A DNA stretch of 42,235 nt from Microcoleus sp. LEGE 07076 (lineage in GTDB: Bacteria > Cyanobacteriota > Cyanobacteriia > Cyanobacteriales > Microcoleaceae). The stretch's first letter is position 1; every line of letters begins with the position of its first letter. The stretch covers positions 1 through 42,235 of the forward strand of contig NZ_JADEWV010000036.1 in the NCBI RefSeq assembly GCF_015207455.1. The letters run 5' to 3'. Of the stretch, positions 24,287 to 32,174 are shown piece after piece. Both the position numbers and the translations under genes were made by a program. The notes beneath the pieces are model-generated. The model was not told where the DNA came from, made no database searches, and was given only the letters and a program-made list of their open reading frames with translations.

Positions 24287-25762
24287 ATGAGTAGCCTGAC
24301 ATTTGCCTCTGCCCATCAGCTAGCGTGCATGATTCGCGATCGCCAAGTCTCTGCTGTCGAAGTTCTCGACGCTTATCTGACTCAAATCGCCAAACACAAC
24401 TCGAAATTAAATGCCATTTGTACGCTGGATGAAGACAATGCCCGTACTAGAGCAAGACTTGCGGATGAAGCCCTAGCCAGAGGAGAAAACTGGGGCGCTT
24501 TACATGGAGTTCCGATCACGATTAAAGACATTTTTGAAACAGCCCGACTCCGCACCACAGCAGGCTATATTCCCCTAAAAGATTATGTGCCTCAACAGGA
24601 TGCAACTGCTGTCGCGAGATTGCGGGCTGCAGGTGCTGTGATCGTGGGAAAAACAAACATGGCAGAATTGGCTGGCGATTATCAAAGCACAAATTCTCTG
24701 TTTCCACGGGTGAATAATCCTTGGCATCTTGACTATACTCCTGGTGGCAGTTCTGGGGGCAGTGCTGCTGCTGTTGCCGCCGGACTTTCACCGTTGGATT
24801 TGGGCAACGATTTTGGGGGATCGGTGCGTCAACCGGCTCACTTCTGTGGCGTATATGGTTTAAAGCCGACGGATCGCCGCATTTCAACAGCAGGGCAGAT
24901 TCCTGAAGTACCTGGAATGCCAGTTTGTATTCGGCAAATGATGACAGTGGGGTGTTTGGCGCGATCGCTCGAAGATATCCGGCTCTGTTTTGCGTTAATT
25001 GCAGGCGCTGATATTCGTCGTCCAGATGTGCCGCCGATTCCGCTCGATCGACCTTCTGGTAAGCCTTTACAGAATCTCAAAATCGCTTGGAGCGATCAAT
25101 GGGCGGATGTTCCCGTGGCGGCTGAAATTCGAGGCGCTATGCAGTTAATCGCGCAAAAACTCTCTGGCGCAGGTGTCCGAGTCGAACCCTGGCTTCCCAA
25201 AGACTTTGATCTTGCCAAAATATTCAATCTCTACGGGCGGCTTGCAGCATACCTTAATATCTACGCTCAACCAGTTGATCAATATAATATCCGTCGTAGT
25301 TTAGAGTTACTCTTCCGTACCGCTACCCAAGGCGACAAGGAGCTGCGAAAATTGGGTAACTTCAGCAACTTTCTACCTGAGTTTTTGAATCCTAGTTTGA
25401 AAGGATATTTCGAGGCACTCACAGAGCGCGATCGCTTTATAGCCCAGATGGATGAAGCATTAGAACCTTGGGATGTCTGGCTAACTCCTGTTGCAGCAAC
25501 TCCTGCCTTTACCCATTGTCCTCCTTGGAGTGCCGTTGATGTTGATGGCAAATCCTATCCTTATGCAGTGGCAAATGGTATGTATACAATACCTTTTAAT
25601 CTGAGCGGACATCCTGCGGTAGTAATTCCCATTGGACAAACGGAGAATGTACCAATTGGAATGCAAATTGTTGGTAAGCGCTGGTGTGAAATGGAGTTGT
25701 TGGCGATCGCAAGTGCGATCGACAAAGTGGTTGGTAATTTTCAACATCCACCTGGTTACTGA
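24287..25762 (+). CDS. Amidase signature family amidohydrolase
   Basis: A 491-residue amidase-signature enzyme that hydrolyses carboxamides. The Ser-cisSer-Lys triad is complete: Lys80 in VPITIKDIF, Ser156 in PGGSSGGSAAAVAAG and nucleophile Ser179 in NDFGGSVRQPA, with the family's usual spacing (76 and 23 residues). It is not a GatA candidate by context or by the divergent C-terminus (SGHPAVVIPIGQTENVPIGMQIVG is the general family pattern). Substrate is unknown; aryl or aliphatic amides and fatty-acid amides are all known substrates. ATG at 24287 is preferred to upstream TTGs. A promoter/operator lies just upstream and a repeat element begins 7 bases after the stop. Confidence 0.9.
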   Translation: MSSLTFASAHQLACMIRDRQVSAVEVLDAYLTQIAKHNSKLNAICTLDEDNARTRARLADEALARGENWGALHGVPITIKDIFETARLRTTAGYIPLKDYVPQQDATAVARLRAAGAVIVGKTNMAELAGDYQSTNSLFPRVNNPWHLDYTPGGSSGGSAAAVAAGLSPLDLGNDFGGSVRQPAHFCGVYGLKPTDRRISTAGQIPEVPGMPVCIRQMMTVGCLARSLEDIRLCFALIAGADIRRPDVPPIPLDRPSGKPLQNLKIAWSDQWADVPVAAEIRGAMQLIAQKLSGAGVRVEPWLPKDFDLAKIFNLYGRLAAYLNIYAQPVDQYNIRRSLELLFRTATQGDKELRKLGNFSNFLPEFLNPSLKGYFEALTERDRFIAQMDEALEPWDVWLTPVAATPAFTHCPPWSAVDVDGKSYPYAVANGMYTIPFNLSGHPAVVIPIGQTENVPIGMQIVGKRWCEMELLAIASAIDKVVGNFQHPPGY

Positions 25763-25768
25763 ATTGTG

Positions 25769-25899
25769 GTAGGGTGCGTCAGGTTTGAGATTTTCAATTT
25801 GCACCGAAAGTATGACTCTGATGCACCGTTTGTTGCGTGGTGCGTCAGTTGTGAGATTTTTGGTTTGTAGCGCAAATAATTCTAGCTGACGCACCCTAC
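25769..25899. mobile_element. Palindromic element with GTAGGGTGCGTCAG ends, copy 1
   Basis: 131 bases with perfect 14-base terminal inverted repeats (GTAGGGTGCGTCAG / CTGACGCACCCTAC). Internally a second GTGCGTCAG unit divides it into two successive stem-loops. It begins 7 bases after the amidase stop codon. A second copy is at 42057-42189. No coding capacity; MITE-like or a mobile terminator. Confidence 0.85.
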
Positions 25900-25907
25900 T
25901 TGATTGT

Positions 25908-26600
25908 TTAATGACTGATAGCGGCTAGCGGTTCCCAACTCGTCGCATCTTCAAATAAAGATTGATAGCCCGCTGCATTGGGATGGAGACCGTCCGCAGT
26001 CAGACAAGAACGCCACCAATCACTCCCGCGATCGAGCCATTTGTCAAAAATATCTAAATAGGGAATTCCCCGCAACTCACAAGCTAATTTCGTTGCTTCC
26101 TTATACCGATATTGATCCGCATGACTGTAGTACAAACAATCTTGAAAAGGCATTTTACTTTCATCCACCGGTACCATCCCGACAAATATCACCGGGCAAA
26201 GTTGTTGGGACAAATTTAACAAGTTATCCAAAACAGTTTTAAAATGTTCAAAATCAGTGTAGCTGCGCCCGGTAAACGACTGCACTCTCGCCGAATCGTT
26301 GAGACCGACGGAAAGTATCATAGCATCCGGGACGCGGTTTCTGAGCTCGCCCCGGTGGCGAAACTCGTTTTCGAGCCGCTGGGCGACTTGATAGGTACGA
26401 TCGCCCCTAACGCCCAAATTGTATAAAACGTGTCCTGCACTCTCCGGTAACATCCACTCGCGCCGCAATCTTTCCACCCAGCCACCACCTACACCGTCGC
26501 CAAAACCGTAGATTAAACTGTCGCCGAAAGCAACCAATTTGAGGGGATGAGAATTTACCCGATGCAAGTTACCAAACGAATAGGCTGTTGCTGCCTGCAT
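25908..26600 (-). CDS. SGNH/GDSL-family hydrolase (lipase/esterase-like)
   Basis: A 230-residue SGNH hydrolase from the preferred ATG at 26600; an in-frame TTG lies 6 bases upstream. Block I is LVAFGDSLIYGFG with the nucleophilic Ser28. Block III is VGLNDSAR (Asn of the oxyanion hole) and block V is DGLHPNAAGY with the catalytic Asp and His near residues 208-211. An RGDRTYQVAQRL block carries the conserved Gly of block II. There is no signal peptide, so it is probably cytoplasmic. Esters, thioesters or acetylated sugars are typical substrates; the specific one cannot be inferred. It diverges from rpoZ, with about 80 bases between the starts. Confidence 0.88.
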   Translation of the reverse strand: MQAATAYSFGNLHRVNSHPLKLVAFGDSLIYGFGDGVGGGWVERLRREWMLPESAGHVLYNLGVRGDRTYQVAQRLENEFRHRGELRNRVPDAMILSVGLNDSARVQSFTGRSYTDFEHFKTVLDNLLNLSQQLCPVIFVGMVPVDESKMPFQDCLYYSHADQYRYKEATKLACELRGIPYLDIFDKWLDRGSDWWRSCLTADGLHPNAAGYQSLFEDATSWEPLAAISH

Positions 26601-26680
26601 AAGCAATGATACTCAGTTAGTAATTTATGAATTTTGACATACTAGACTAGAATGTAACATTAGATAAAGTAGGTAATCTC

Positions 26681-26911
26681 ATGATTAAGCGTCCAACCTT
26701 CGATTCAACTCAGCTAACCCGTCGGGCGGAAGAGTTGATCGCTGCTGCATCCAACCGCTATCGGATTACGGTGCAGGTGGCGAACCGCGCCAAACGCCGC
26801 CGCTATGAAGATTTTGATAATGACGAGACTCAAATGATGAAACCTGTAATGCGGGCGATATTTGAGATGTCGGATGAAATGACTCAGCCGGAAATTATCG
26901 GAGATATCTAG
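26681..26911 (+). CDS. rpoZ: RNA polymerase omega subunit
   Basis: A 76-residue protein of the cyanobacterial omega type. After a short N-terminus ([20 protein letters not shown]), [26 protein letters not shown] is the conserved omega core that clamps the beta-prime subunit. The tail [25 protein letters not shown] is typical of cyanobacterial forms. The ATG at 26681 is unambiguous and the length agrees with other cyanobacterial RpoZ proteins. It forms its own transcription unit, followed by a perfect 15-bp hairpin. Confidence 0.93.
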   Translation: MIKRPTFDSTQLTRRAEELIAAASNRYRITVQVANRAKRRRYEDFDNDETQMMKPVMRAIFEMSDEMTQPEIIGDI

Positions 26912-26921
26912 AATTGGCAAT

Positions 26922-26976
26922 TTTTGAGTTTTGAGTGATGAATTGCCAGCAATTTTGGTCAACTCAAAACTCAAAA
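26922..26976 (+). terminator. Hairpin after rpoZ
   Basis: TTTTGAGTTTTGAGT and ACTCAAAACTCAAAA form a perfect 15-bp stem with a 25-base loop, starting 11 bases after the rpoZ stop. It is AT-rich and lacks a classical T tail, so either a terminator or a heptamer-like repeat palindrome. Confidence 0.55.
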
Positions 26977-27186
26977 TCTATCTCAATTTTGATGGGCGCG
27001 GTGGGAAAAATTAGGTTGGTTTTATATACGCAAGCTAGGGGTAATGCCGCACTCCTGAAAAATGCTTTTTACACTCGTCTGGAGGCTGCAAATCTGGTTG
27101 ATTTCCCTAAGTCATAAAGTTATAAACTAGAACTATGCTGGCGGGTAAAATTATGCAATTATTCTCTATTTGAAATTGTCAAAAAA

Positions 27187-27834
27187 GTGAAAAAACAATT
27201 AAAGCTGGGCTTGAGTTTTCTGTTCGTTACTTTGATTGTGGCGATTTTCACGCTTTTGAGTTGGGTATTGGAATCGGGCGAACTGAGTATCTCGGCTTTG
27301 GAACCTTTACTGCTGAGGAGTTCTGAGTATGCGTCTGCGGTGCGGGTTGCTCAACAATCTGCGCCGTTGCAGGTGAGGGCGCAAGATGCGTGGAAATTTG
27401 TGTATGAAAAATTGCCGGATTTGCCGATCGAGAATAACTACATTTCTAAGGAAACTGGAAAAGTAGATCCCAACAATACTTTAGTCGGCCGCTTGATTCG
27501 ATATCACGTGTTTGTCAAAGGAAGGCCGCCGAATTACCGCTTTGATTGGAAGTTGAGTTTAGCTGACTATCTGGGGGCGACTCCCGATTATTTGGTGGAA
27601 AGCGTGTATCCGGGAAACGACGTTTTGCGATCGAATCCGATGGAAGGCGATCGCGCTGCTATTCAAGGTTTAAATAAAGTACAGCGGGATGCTTTGGTTC
27701 AAGCTTTGGTTGATGTTTTTAGTGGGAATTCAGGACAAAAGCCCGTACCCGCGGCAGGGGAAACAAAAGATCGATCGACTTCTCCGGAAATACCGCAGCC
27801 GCAGCCGGGAGATGCGAAATTGCTGATACCCTAA
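27187..27834 (+). CDS. Conserved protein of unknown function with N-terminal membrane anchor
   Basis: A 215-residue protein starting at GTG (27187); no nearby ATG fits. A hydrophobic N-terminal helix (about residues 8-30, LSFLFVTLIVAIFTLLSWVL) is an uncleaved anchor or signal. The soluble part has a charged conserved core, VRVAQQSAPLQVRAQDAWKFVYEKLPDLPIENNYISKETGKVDPNNTLVGRLIRYHVFVKGRPPNYRFDWKLSLADYLG. The tail is Pro/Gln-rich and probably disordered. I recognise no named domain or catalytic motif, though the core looks conserved enough to be a real gene. It lies between rpoZ and the DUF1818 gene, same strand, and an AAACCGGG element follows. Confidence 0.75.
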   Translation: MKKQLKLGLSFLFVTLIVAIFTLLSWVLESGELSISALEPLLLRSSEYASAVRVAQQSAPLQVRAQDAWKFVYEKLPDLPIENNYISKETGKVDPNNTLVGRLIRYHVFVKGRPPNYRFDWKLSLADYLGATPDYLVESVYPGNDVLRSNPMEGDRAAIQGLNKVQRDALVQALVDVFSGNSGQKPVPAAGETKDRSTSPEIPQPQPGDAKLLIP

Positions 27835-27846
27835 TACTCAGGGATG

Positions 27847-27917
27847 CAGAAACCGGGTTTTTTACGGAAATACTGCTGTTGAGCCTTTAACAATGGTAAA
27901 AAAGTCGGTTTCTTTCG
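27847..27917. repeat. AAACCGGGTTT-type palindromic element, copy 3
   Basis: GCAGAAACCGGGTTTTTT at the left and AAAAAAGTCGGTTTCTTTC at the right (one base off the other copies) with a 35-base centre that resembles copy 1 (an ACGGAAAT..TGCTG../ACCGAGAT..TGCAG.. type centre). It begins 13 bases after the stop of the unknown gene. Confidence 0.65.
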
Positions 27918-27979
27918 TAATTTATGGGTAAGTCTTACTAATCAAAAATCCAAAATCTAAAATCTAAAATCCTTCAATT

Positions 27980-28345
27980 GTGGAACGTGTAATTAAGACT
28001 GGTAGCGGCTGGCGTTTGGGATGGAACCCGGAGGCGGAGGAGTTTCAGGGTTTGGTAGCTGGCGACGGTTGGGCGATCGAACTCACGGAGGCTGAGTTAA
28101 ACGATTTTTGCCGATTGTTAGGGCAATTAACCGATACAATGACTCAAATGGCCTCTGAGTTAATGGACGAGGAAAAAATCGCCATTGAAGCCGAAAGCGA
28201 CTTGCTGTGGGTGCAGGTAGAAGGCTATCCCCAAGCTTACAGCTTGCAGTTAATCTTGAATGCTGGCCGGAGGTGCGAGGGTTTTTGGCCGGCGGCTGCG
28301 GTTCCGAGTTTGGTGCAGGCTGCAAAAGTTTTAAAAGTTTTTTGA
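27980..28345 (+). CDS. DUF1818-family protein
   Basis: A 121-residue soluble protein of the cyanobacteria- and plastid-restricted DUF1818 type. It begins with VERVIKTGSGWRLGWNPEAEEFQGLVAGDGWAIELTEAELNDF and continues with IAIEAESDLLWVQVEGYPQAYSLQLILNAGRRCEGFWPAAAVP, which I recognise as the family core. Start is GTG at 27980, immediately after an AAATCTA-type heptamer stretch. No function is known for the family. It is followed after 37 bases by tRNA-Pro, so co-transcription is possible. Confidence 0.82.
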   Translation: MERVIKTGSGWRLGWNPEAEEFQGLVAGDGWAIELTEAELNDFCRLLGQLTDTMTQMASELMDEEKIAIEAESDLLWVQVEGYPQAYSLQLILNAGRRCEGFWPAAAVPSLVQAAKVLKVF

Positions 28346-28382
28346 CTTTTTCTGAGATTTCATGCTATGCTGTTAAAGCTGT

Positions 28383-28456
28383 CGGGGCGTAGCGCAGCTT
28401 GGTAGCGCACTACTTTGGGGTAGTAGGGGTCGTGGGTTCAAATCCCGCCGCTCCGA
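28383..28456 (+). tRNA. tRNA-Pro(GGG)
   Basis: A 74-base cloverleaf: acceptor CGGGGCG/CGCTCCG, D arm GCGC...GCGC with AGCTTGGTA, anticodon stem CTACT/AGTAG with loop TTGGGGT (anticodon GGG after U33), and T arm GTGGG-TTCAAAT-CCCGC. CCA is not encoded. The neighbouring hairpin and T-rich tract at 28464-28497 end the transcript. Confidence 0.95.
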
Positions 28457-28463
28457 TCGTGAT

Positions 28464-28497
28464 AAAACCTTCTCTTTGAGGAGGTTTTGTTGTTTTT
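28464..28497 (+). terminator. Rho-independent-like terminator after tRNA-Pro
   Basis: AAAACCTTCT / AGGAGGTTTT stem with a short CTTTG loop, followed by GTTGTTTTTA. It starts 8 bases after the tRNA. Confidence 0.75.
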
Positions 28498-28672
28498 ATG
28501 GGTTTTTGTGTTTTTTTGCCTATTTTTTAGTAGAAATGCGCTCGCGCGATCGAATTTTTGTATAAATCTGCGATCGATCGCAGATGTCAAACAAATAATT
28601 TCAAGATAATTTTGTGAATGCAATTCAAGTCTAAAAAACAAGCTGAATCAAGGCGAAGCACAGAAGCTAATT

Positions 28673-29356
28673 TTAGACCCAACCAGGAAATTTTTCGCTC
28701 AAACTTTGAGCAAAATAATACTGACACCAAAATTCTGCTATGTCTAACAACATCGGTACAGACTCAGGAGTTATACCTGTCCCATACTGCGGGGCATAAG
28801 ATTCTATATATTCTCTAGCTAGTTTATAAACCCAATAGGGAAAATCTATGTCTGAGAAACAACGCAGTGCATAGTCTAATTTTAATAAATCTCCGCTGCG
28901 GACAAAATGTACTGTTGTCCAGTGAACATTCCGGCGGTCATCTCCTTGTAAACTATCAATTATTCGCAATAAATTATAGATAGATTGCTTGCCTTCATTA
29001 CTAGGATTTTCTAAGTAAACTTCCATCAGCGCGATCGCCTCATCAACTACCTGTTTGTGCTGTTCCCACTCTGGCTCGGCGTAATGTTCGGGACAAGTAG
29101 CCTGATTCATCTGGTGTTGTAGTCTTCGAGCCATGTATAGCGCAAACTTTTCGGCGGCAGTTCGATCGTCGGCGCACAAACTTTTGATACTTGTCAGCCT
29201 GGTTATGGATATAGCAAATACAGTTGTTTCAGCTTCCTTGGCTGTTTTAACCCATTTTTTAATTTTATTGGCAATATTAGCTTCTGGACTTTTGGCTTTG
29301 ATGTCAATCAATATAATACACAAGTTTTCTCGTCTGTGTCTTGGTGTATTGTACAC
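28673..29356 (-). CDS. Unrecognised soluble protein, about 227 residues
   Basis: The frame is open from GTG at 29356, with no upstream ATG; an internal ATG is at residue 75. The sequence is helix-rich with a charged central block (DDRTAAEKFALYMARRLQHQMNQATCPEHYAEPEWEQHKQVVDEAIALMEVYL) and a C-terminal aromatic stretch DFPYWVYKLAREYIESY. I recognise no family. The N-terminal 60 residues are less convincing, so the true start is uncertain. It and the next two genes share a strand; a hairpin (29465-29496) separates it from its upstream neighbour. It could be a lineage-specific or accessory protein, or a partner/immunity-type protein; that is only a guess. Confidence 0.6.
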   Translation of the reverse strand: MYNTPRHRRENLCIILIDIKAKSPEANIANKIKKWVKTAKEAETTVFAISITRLTSIKSLCADDRTAAEKFALYMARRLQHQMNQATCPEHYAEPEWEQHKQVVDEAIALMEVYLENPSNEGKQSIYNLLRIIDSLQGDDRRNVHWTTVHFVRSGDLLKLDYALRCFSDIDFPYWVYKLAREYIESYAPQYGTGITPESVPMLLDIAEFWCQYYFAQSLSEKFPGWV

Positions 29357-29464
29357 AAAGTTATCCCAGAGATGCCGATCGCCCTAAAGCTTGTTTTTCG
29401 GGAATTTGGCTGTGAAAAGGCGATCGAAGTAGTAGTCGCGCGATCGAATCTGGCTGCTTCGAGC

Positions 29465-29496
29465 GACAAAACCCGGCTATTTAAGCGGGTTTTGTC
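29465..29496. terminator. Hairpin with GACAAAACCCG/CGGGTTTTGTC arms
   Basis: A perfect 11-bp stem with a 10-base loop, 17 bases after the stop of the 29513-30058 gene. On the plus strand it is followed by CTTTTCC. Probably terminates the minus-strand gene; may act in both directions. Confidence 0.65.
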
Positions 29497-29512
29497 CTTT
29501 TCCTAAATCTTT

Positions 29513-30058
29513 TCACTCGCGAGCAATAATCAAACAATCACTGTCAACTTTCGCCAGAAAATCTGGAAATGCTGATGTGGGCTTCCCATTCTTGTCTACA
29601 ACTCTGCGGAGTGTATAGCCTGGTTCAGGAGCTCTGCCGAAAAACGAGTTTGTGCGATTCCAGATATCTCCATTCGGAATGTTCGGATCTCGATCGATCA
29701 AAAAATCCATAATCCACGGCGGTACAGACAATCCAAACGCGATCGGCGTGATGTGCCCGTGCTGCAAAGTTGCATCCGAGAATTGGAACAAGTAGGTGAA
29801 GCGAGAAAATTTGACGGCATAAAGTAACATCCGTCCCGCCATTGATGAATGAAATGTCCAGACAACTGGTTCATAAATCCGCAGCAATAATGTTAGTTTT
29901 TCAGGATTCCATTCTGAATTGTACATCGTCAGACAATAGTCTGGCAAAATATTCCCGTCCATAAAGAAGATACCTTGCAGGGCTTCGGGGAATTCGGGTG
30001 GATGTTCTGCTTTCATCCAAGTTGCGATGTCTTTTAGTTTCTTTGTTTCGATTAACAT
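29513..30058 (-). CDS. Unrecognised soluble protein, 181 residues
   Basis: ATG at 30058, with GAGG 12-15 bases upstream. The protein has no signal or membrane segment and alternates hydrophobic strands with aromatic-rich loops: WNPEKLTLLLRIYEPVVWTFHSS, GRMLLYAVKFSRFTYLFQFSDATLQHGHI. A charged C-terminus follows (DFLAKVDSDCLIIARE). I know no family for it, and no catalytic motif is evident. It lies between the other unrecognised protein and the P450, all on the minus strand, but a 143-base gap with its own inverted repeat separates it from the P450, so it may be transcribed separately. Confidence 0.65.
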   Translation of the reverse strand: MLIETKKLKDIATWMKAEHPPEFPEALQGIFFMDGNILPDYCLTMYNSEWNPEKLTLLLRIYEPVVWTFHSSMAGRMLLYAVKFSRFTYLFQFSDATLQHGHITPIAFGLSVPPWIMDFLIDRDPNIPNGDIWNRTNSFFGRAPEPGYTLRRVVDKNGKPTSAFPDFLAKVDSDCLIIARE

Positions 30059-30117
30059 GATATTATTTAACCTCGAAAATACTTTTGATTTCCTAGATAG
30101 TTAGATAACCAAAATTA

Positions 30118-30184
30118 GGTTCCTAGTGAAAAATTTAGTTCTTTCTCAGACAAGGATAGAGGACTAAAGTCCTCACTAAAAACC
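30118..30184. repeat. Imperfect inverted repeat between unknown gene and P450
   Basis: Arms beginning GGTTCCTAGTGA and ending CCTCACTAAAAACC pair at 17 of 22 positions; the centre contains GAGGACTAAAGTCCTC, which is nearly palindromic. A similar TAGTGAGGA..TTTAGTC sequence occurs at 8438-8458. It lies in the gap downstream of the P450. Confidence 0.5.
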
Positions 30185-30200
30185 TGATTTCTTTGATTAA

Positions 30201-31559
30201 TTACTGCTGCGAATTAGGTGCCGATCGCCGAACTTTACCAACGGTACTAATGACATCCACCAGCATCTTCAGTGCGATATCTTTAGCGGGGCAAATCCGT
30301 CCCGCACTTCGATCGCCCACCGCATGAAAACCCATATGATAAGGACACAGATTCTCGCGCTTAGCGTTGAATTCGTACACCGTAGAACCCCAGAAACTGC
30401 CGTCTAGCAGCCCCAGACTGAGCGGTATCAGTACCTTGGTGCCGGCGGGGAAAGTGCGCTGTTTGCCCGCTACCGTTGCGGTGAAGGGCTCTGTGGCAAC
30501 TCGGTGCGTGGCGCTGACGGGAGCCCAGAGGCGGGCGCATTCCAGCAGGAAAAGCTCGATCGACTGGCGATCGTCCAAATCGAGCTCGTCCCAAAACTCA
30601 GTCGGATTAATTTGGGCCGTCTGTGTTCCTTTATACGCCGGGAGAGGGCGGTATCCCATAGCCGTGTAGCCTAGGTGCAGGGGGCCTTGCAGTCCCGCTA
30701 TCCCCATAATCGCTGTCATCAGCTTTGCCAATTCCCGCCTAGTCATCCCGTTATTTTCCGAACTTTCCTCGAAGTCGGCTAAGGCGGGAGAATTTTCGTA
30801 GATAGTCGCCGCGCGCTCGATTAAAGCCGACAAATCGCCGTGTCCAAACAGGTTCAGGCTTTGCAGCAGGCTGCCGGCGACGGCGAAGTAGTGCGCGGGA
30901 CTTTGGCGGATGTAATGTAAATCGGTGAGAAGTTCGATCGCAGACTTGTCATCTGGGTTAATCCCAAAAATTACGTAGTGCAAATATGGAACTAAAAATC
31001 CCATCCAACCGCGCCTGACATCGGTAAAAAATGTTCCCCCCGCACCGTGCGGCATCTCGGTATAATCTGATGCTAGGCGTTCGAGCAACCGCCTGCTGAT
31101 TTCGTCTTCCTGGCGATCGGTTGTGGCGCTGTTGAAGAGATATTTTTGCATACAGCTTCGGAAGGCTGCGTGGTTGCTGCTACCGTCTGGTTCGCGATCG
31201 GACAAAGACAGCAGAAAAAGGTTCCTACCGCCGACATCTTGATTGGGGGCGCGATCGGGATCGAGCACAGAAGTACCCAGCCGCCATCCCCGCGCCTGGG
31301 GCGATGTGAGTGCTTCTTCGAGTGTTGCAAATTCTCCCATCACCACTTGTCCCGCACAGCAAAAATTAGCCCCGAAAGCCAGCCGTTTTATTTGCAAATA
31401 GGTGGGTTCGTTGGCAATTAAACCCTCAACAAGACTAATCATCGGCAGCATCGTTTTGCTGAGGCTTTCTTCCGGGTTTTCCAAAGTCCAAGTCTGAAAC
31501 TCATGCAGTGCCGGGTTCATCAGCGGTGAGAAAATGCTATCTAAATTTAGGTTCATCAT
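30201..31559 (-). CDS. Divergent cytochrome P450 (CYP74-like heme loop)
   Basis: A 452-residue protein with the C-terminal hallmarks of a P450. The K-helix ExxR is Glu340-Cys-Ala-Arg343 in LLECARLWAPVSATHRVA. It is followed by FPAGTKVLIPLSLG (meander-side strand) and a heme-ligand segment GFHAVGDRSAGRICPAKDIAL, with Cys423 as likely thiolate ligand. The loop between the Phe and the Cys is about five residues longer than the usual FxxGxRxCxG, and C-P-A-K-D resembles the C-A-G-K-D of CYP74 enzymes (allene oxide synthase, hydroperoxide lyase). The I-helix AGxxT motif is not obvious (MGIAGLQGPLHLG), as in CYP74. A strong GGAGG ribosome site precedes tandem ATGs at 31559 and 31556. No lipoxygenase or redox partner gene is adjacent. 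Confidence 0.72.
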   Translation of the reverse strand: MMNLNLDSIFSPLMNPALHEFQTWTLENPEESLSKTMLPMISLVEGLIANEPTYLQIKRLAFGANFCCAGQVVMGEFATLEEALTSPQARGWRLGTSVLDPDRAPNQDVGGRNLFLLSLSDREPDGSSNHAAFRSCMQKYLFNSATTDRQEDEISRRLLERLASDYTEMPHGAGGTFFTDVRRGWMGFLVPYLHYVIFGINPDDKSAIELLTDLHYIRQSPAHYFAVAGSLLQSLNLFGHGDLSALIERAATIYENSPALADFEESSENNGMTRRELAKLMTAIMGIAGLQGPLHLGYTAMGYRPLPAYKGTQTAQINPTEFWDELDLDDRQSIELFLLECARLWAPVSATHRVATEPFTATVAGKQRTFPAGTKVLIPLSLGLLDGSFWGSTVYEFNAKRENLCPYHMGFHAVGDRSAGRICPAKDIALKMLVDVISTVGKVRRSAPNSQQ

Positions 31560-31684
31560 AATTCCTCCGAGAACCCCTCGCCATAACGCGCTTTGGCTTT
31601 AGCAGCAACAGGGTATTGAGCGGTAATGAAGCGGGATTGAATACCCGCTTCATTGCCAAAATCAGTAAGTATACCTACAGCCAT
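31556..31684 (-). CDS. Possible short upstream ORF overlapping the P450 start
   Basis: From ATG at 31684, 42 codons (MAVGILTDFGNEAGIQSR...GEGFSEEL) end in a TGA that overlaps the P450 ATG as ATGA, so translational coupling is conceivable. A perfect hairpin (31625-31654) is inside it. The codons over the hairpin are constrained by the palindrome, and the peptide is not recognised; it may be leader RNA rather than a gene. Confidence 0.25.
   Translation of the reverse strand: MAVGILTDFGNEAGIQSRFITAQYPVAAKAKARYGEGFSEEL
31625..31654 (-). promoter_or_regulatory. Perfect hairpin in the P450 leader
   Basis: AATGAAGCGGG / CCCGCTTCATT form an 11-bp perfect stem with an 8-base loop, 66 bases upstream of the P450 start. 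It may be an operator or an RNA hairpin controlling expression. Confidence 0.5.
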
Positions 31685-32092
31685 CTTTATTTGCGAACGC
31701 AGTGGCAGTATAGATATAGTTTTACTGAATATGTCTGCGTTCAAGTCTAGCCTCGTTCCGGAGATTGAGTACAATTTATAACTATTCCTGGTAAAAAATG
31801 AGAATTAAATAACTTGCATTTTTTGTAGGAAGTTATTTAATCCACGAGCCTAAGTAGATATACTTTCTGCATTTCAAGTATTAGCCCCAATTTCTGGGAG
31901 TCGCATATAAACTTTAGATATTAACAGAAACTCCCTTCTCAAAAATACTATTGTTTTGTTTTTGCTTAGATATTTAGAGAGATTTTATGCTTCTGTATGC
32001 TTCTGAATTTTATTGAATAAAATTAGATAATTAATTAGTGATCATTATTAATTTTTAGAGCTAAAAATCTAAAATCTAAAATCGCAAATAAA
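31685..32092. other. AT-rich intergenic stretch, P450 / petD
   Basis: About 400 bases with no gene that I can support. AT-rich; it includes a short AATAACTT...AAGTTATT palindrome near 31808-31839 and a CTAAAAT heptamer stretch at about 32061-32084. The P450 promoter should lie here. Confidence 0.4.
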
Positions 32093-32093
32093 A

Positions 32094-32154
32094 TGACGCC
32101 CGCTAAAGTTTCCCAGCAGTACAAAAGCACTTTACAGGAAACCCGCGAGCGTCA
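32094..32154 (-). terminator. Inverted repeat terminating the petD transcript
   Basis: TGACGCCCGCTAAAGTTTCC and GGAAACCCGCGAGCGTCA pair imperfectly around a 23-base loop. Read on the minus strand it lies 20 bases past the petD stop and is followed by TTTTATTTG, a T-rich tail. Confidence 0.65.
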
Positions 32155-32174
32155 AAATCAAGCAAGCGTGAATC

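Noticed and set aside
26935-27117. 60-codon plus-strand ORF after rpoZ
   Set aside because: Begins inside the rpoZ downstream hairpin and shows no recognisable motif or ribosome site.
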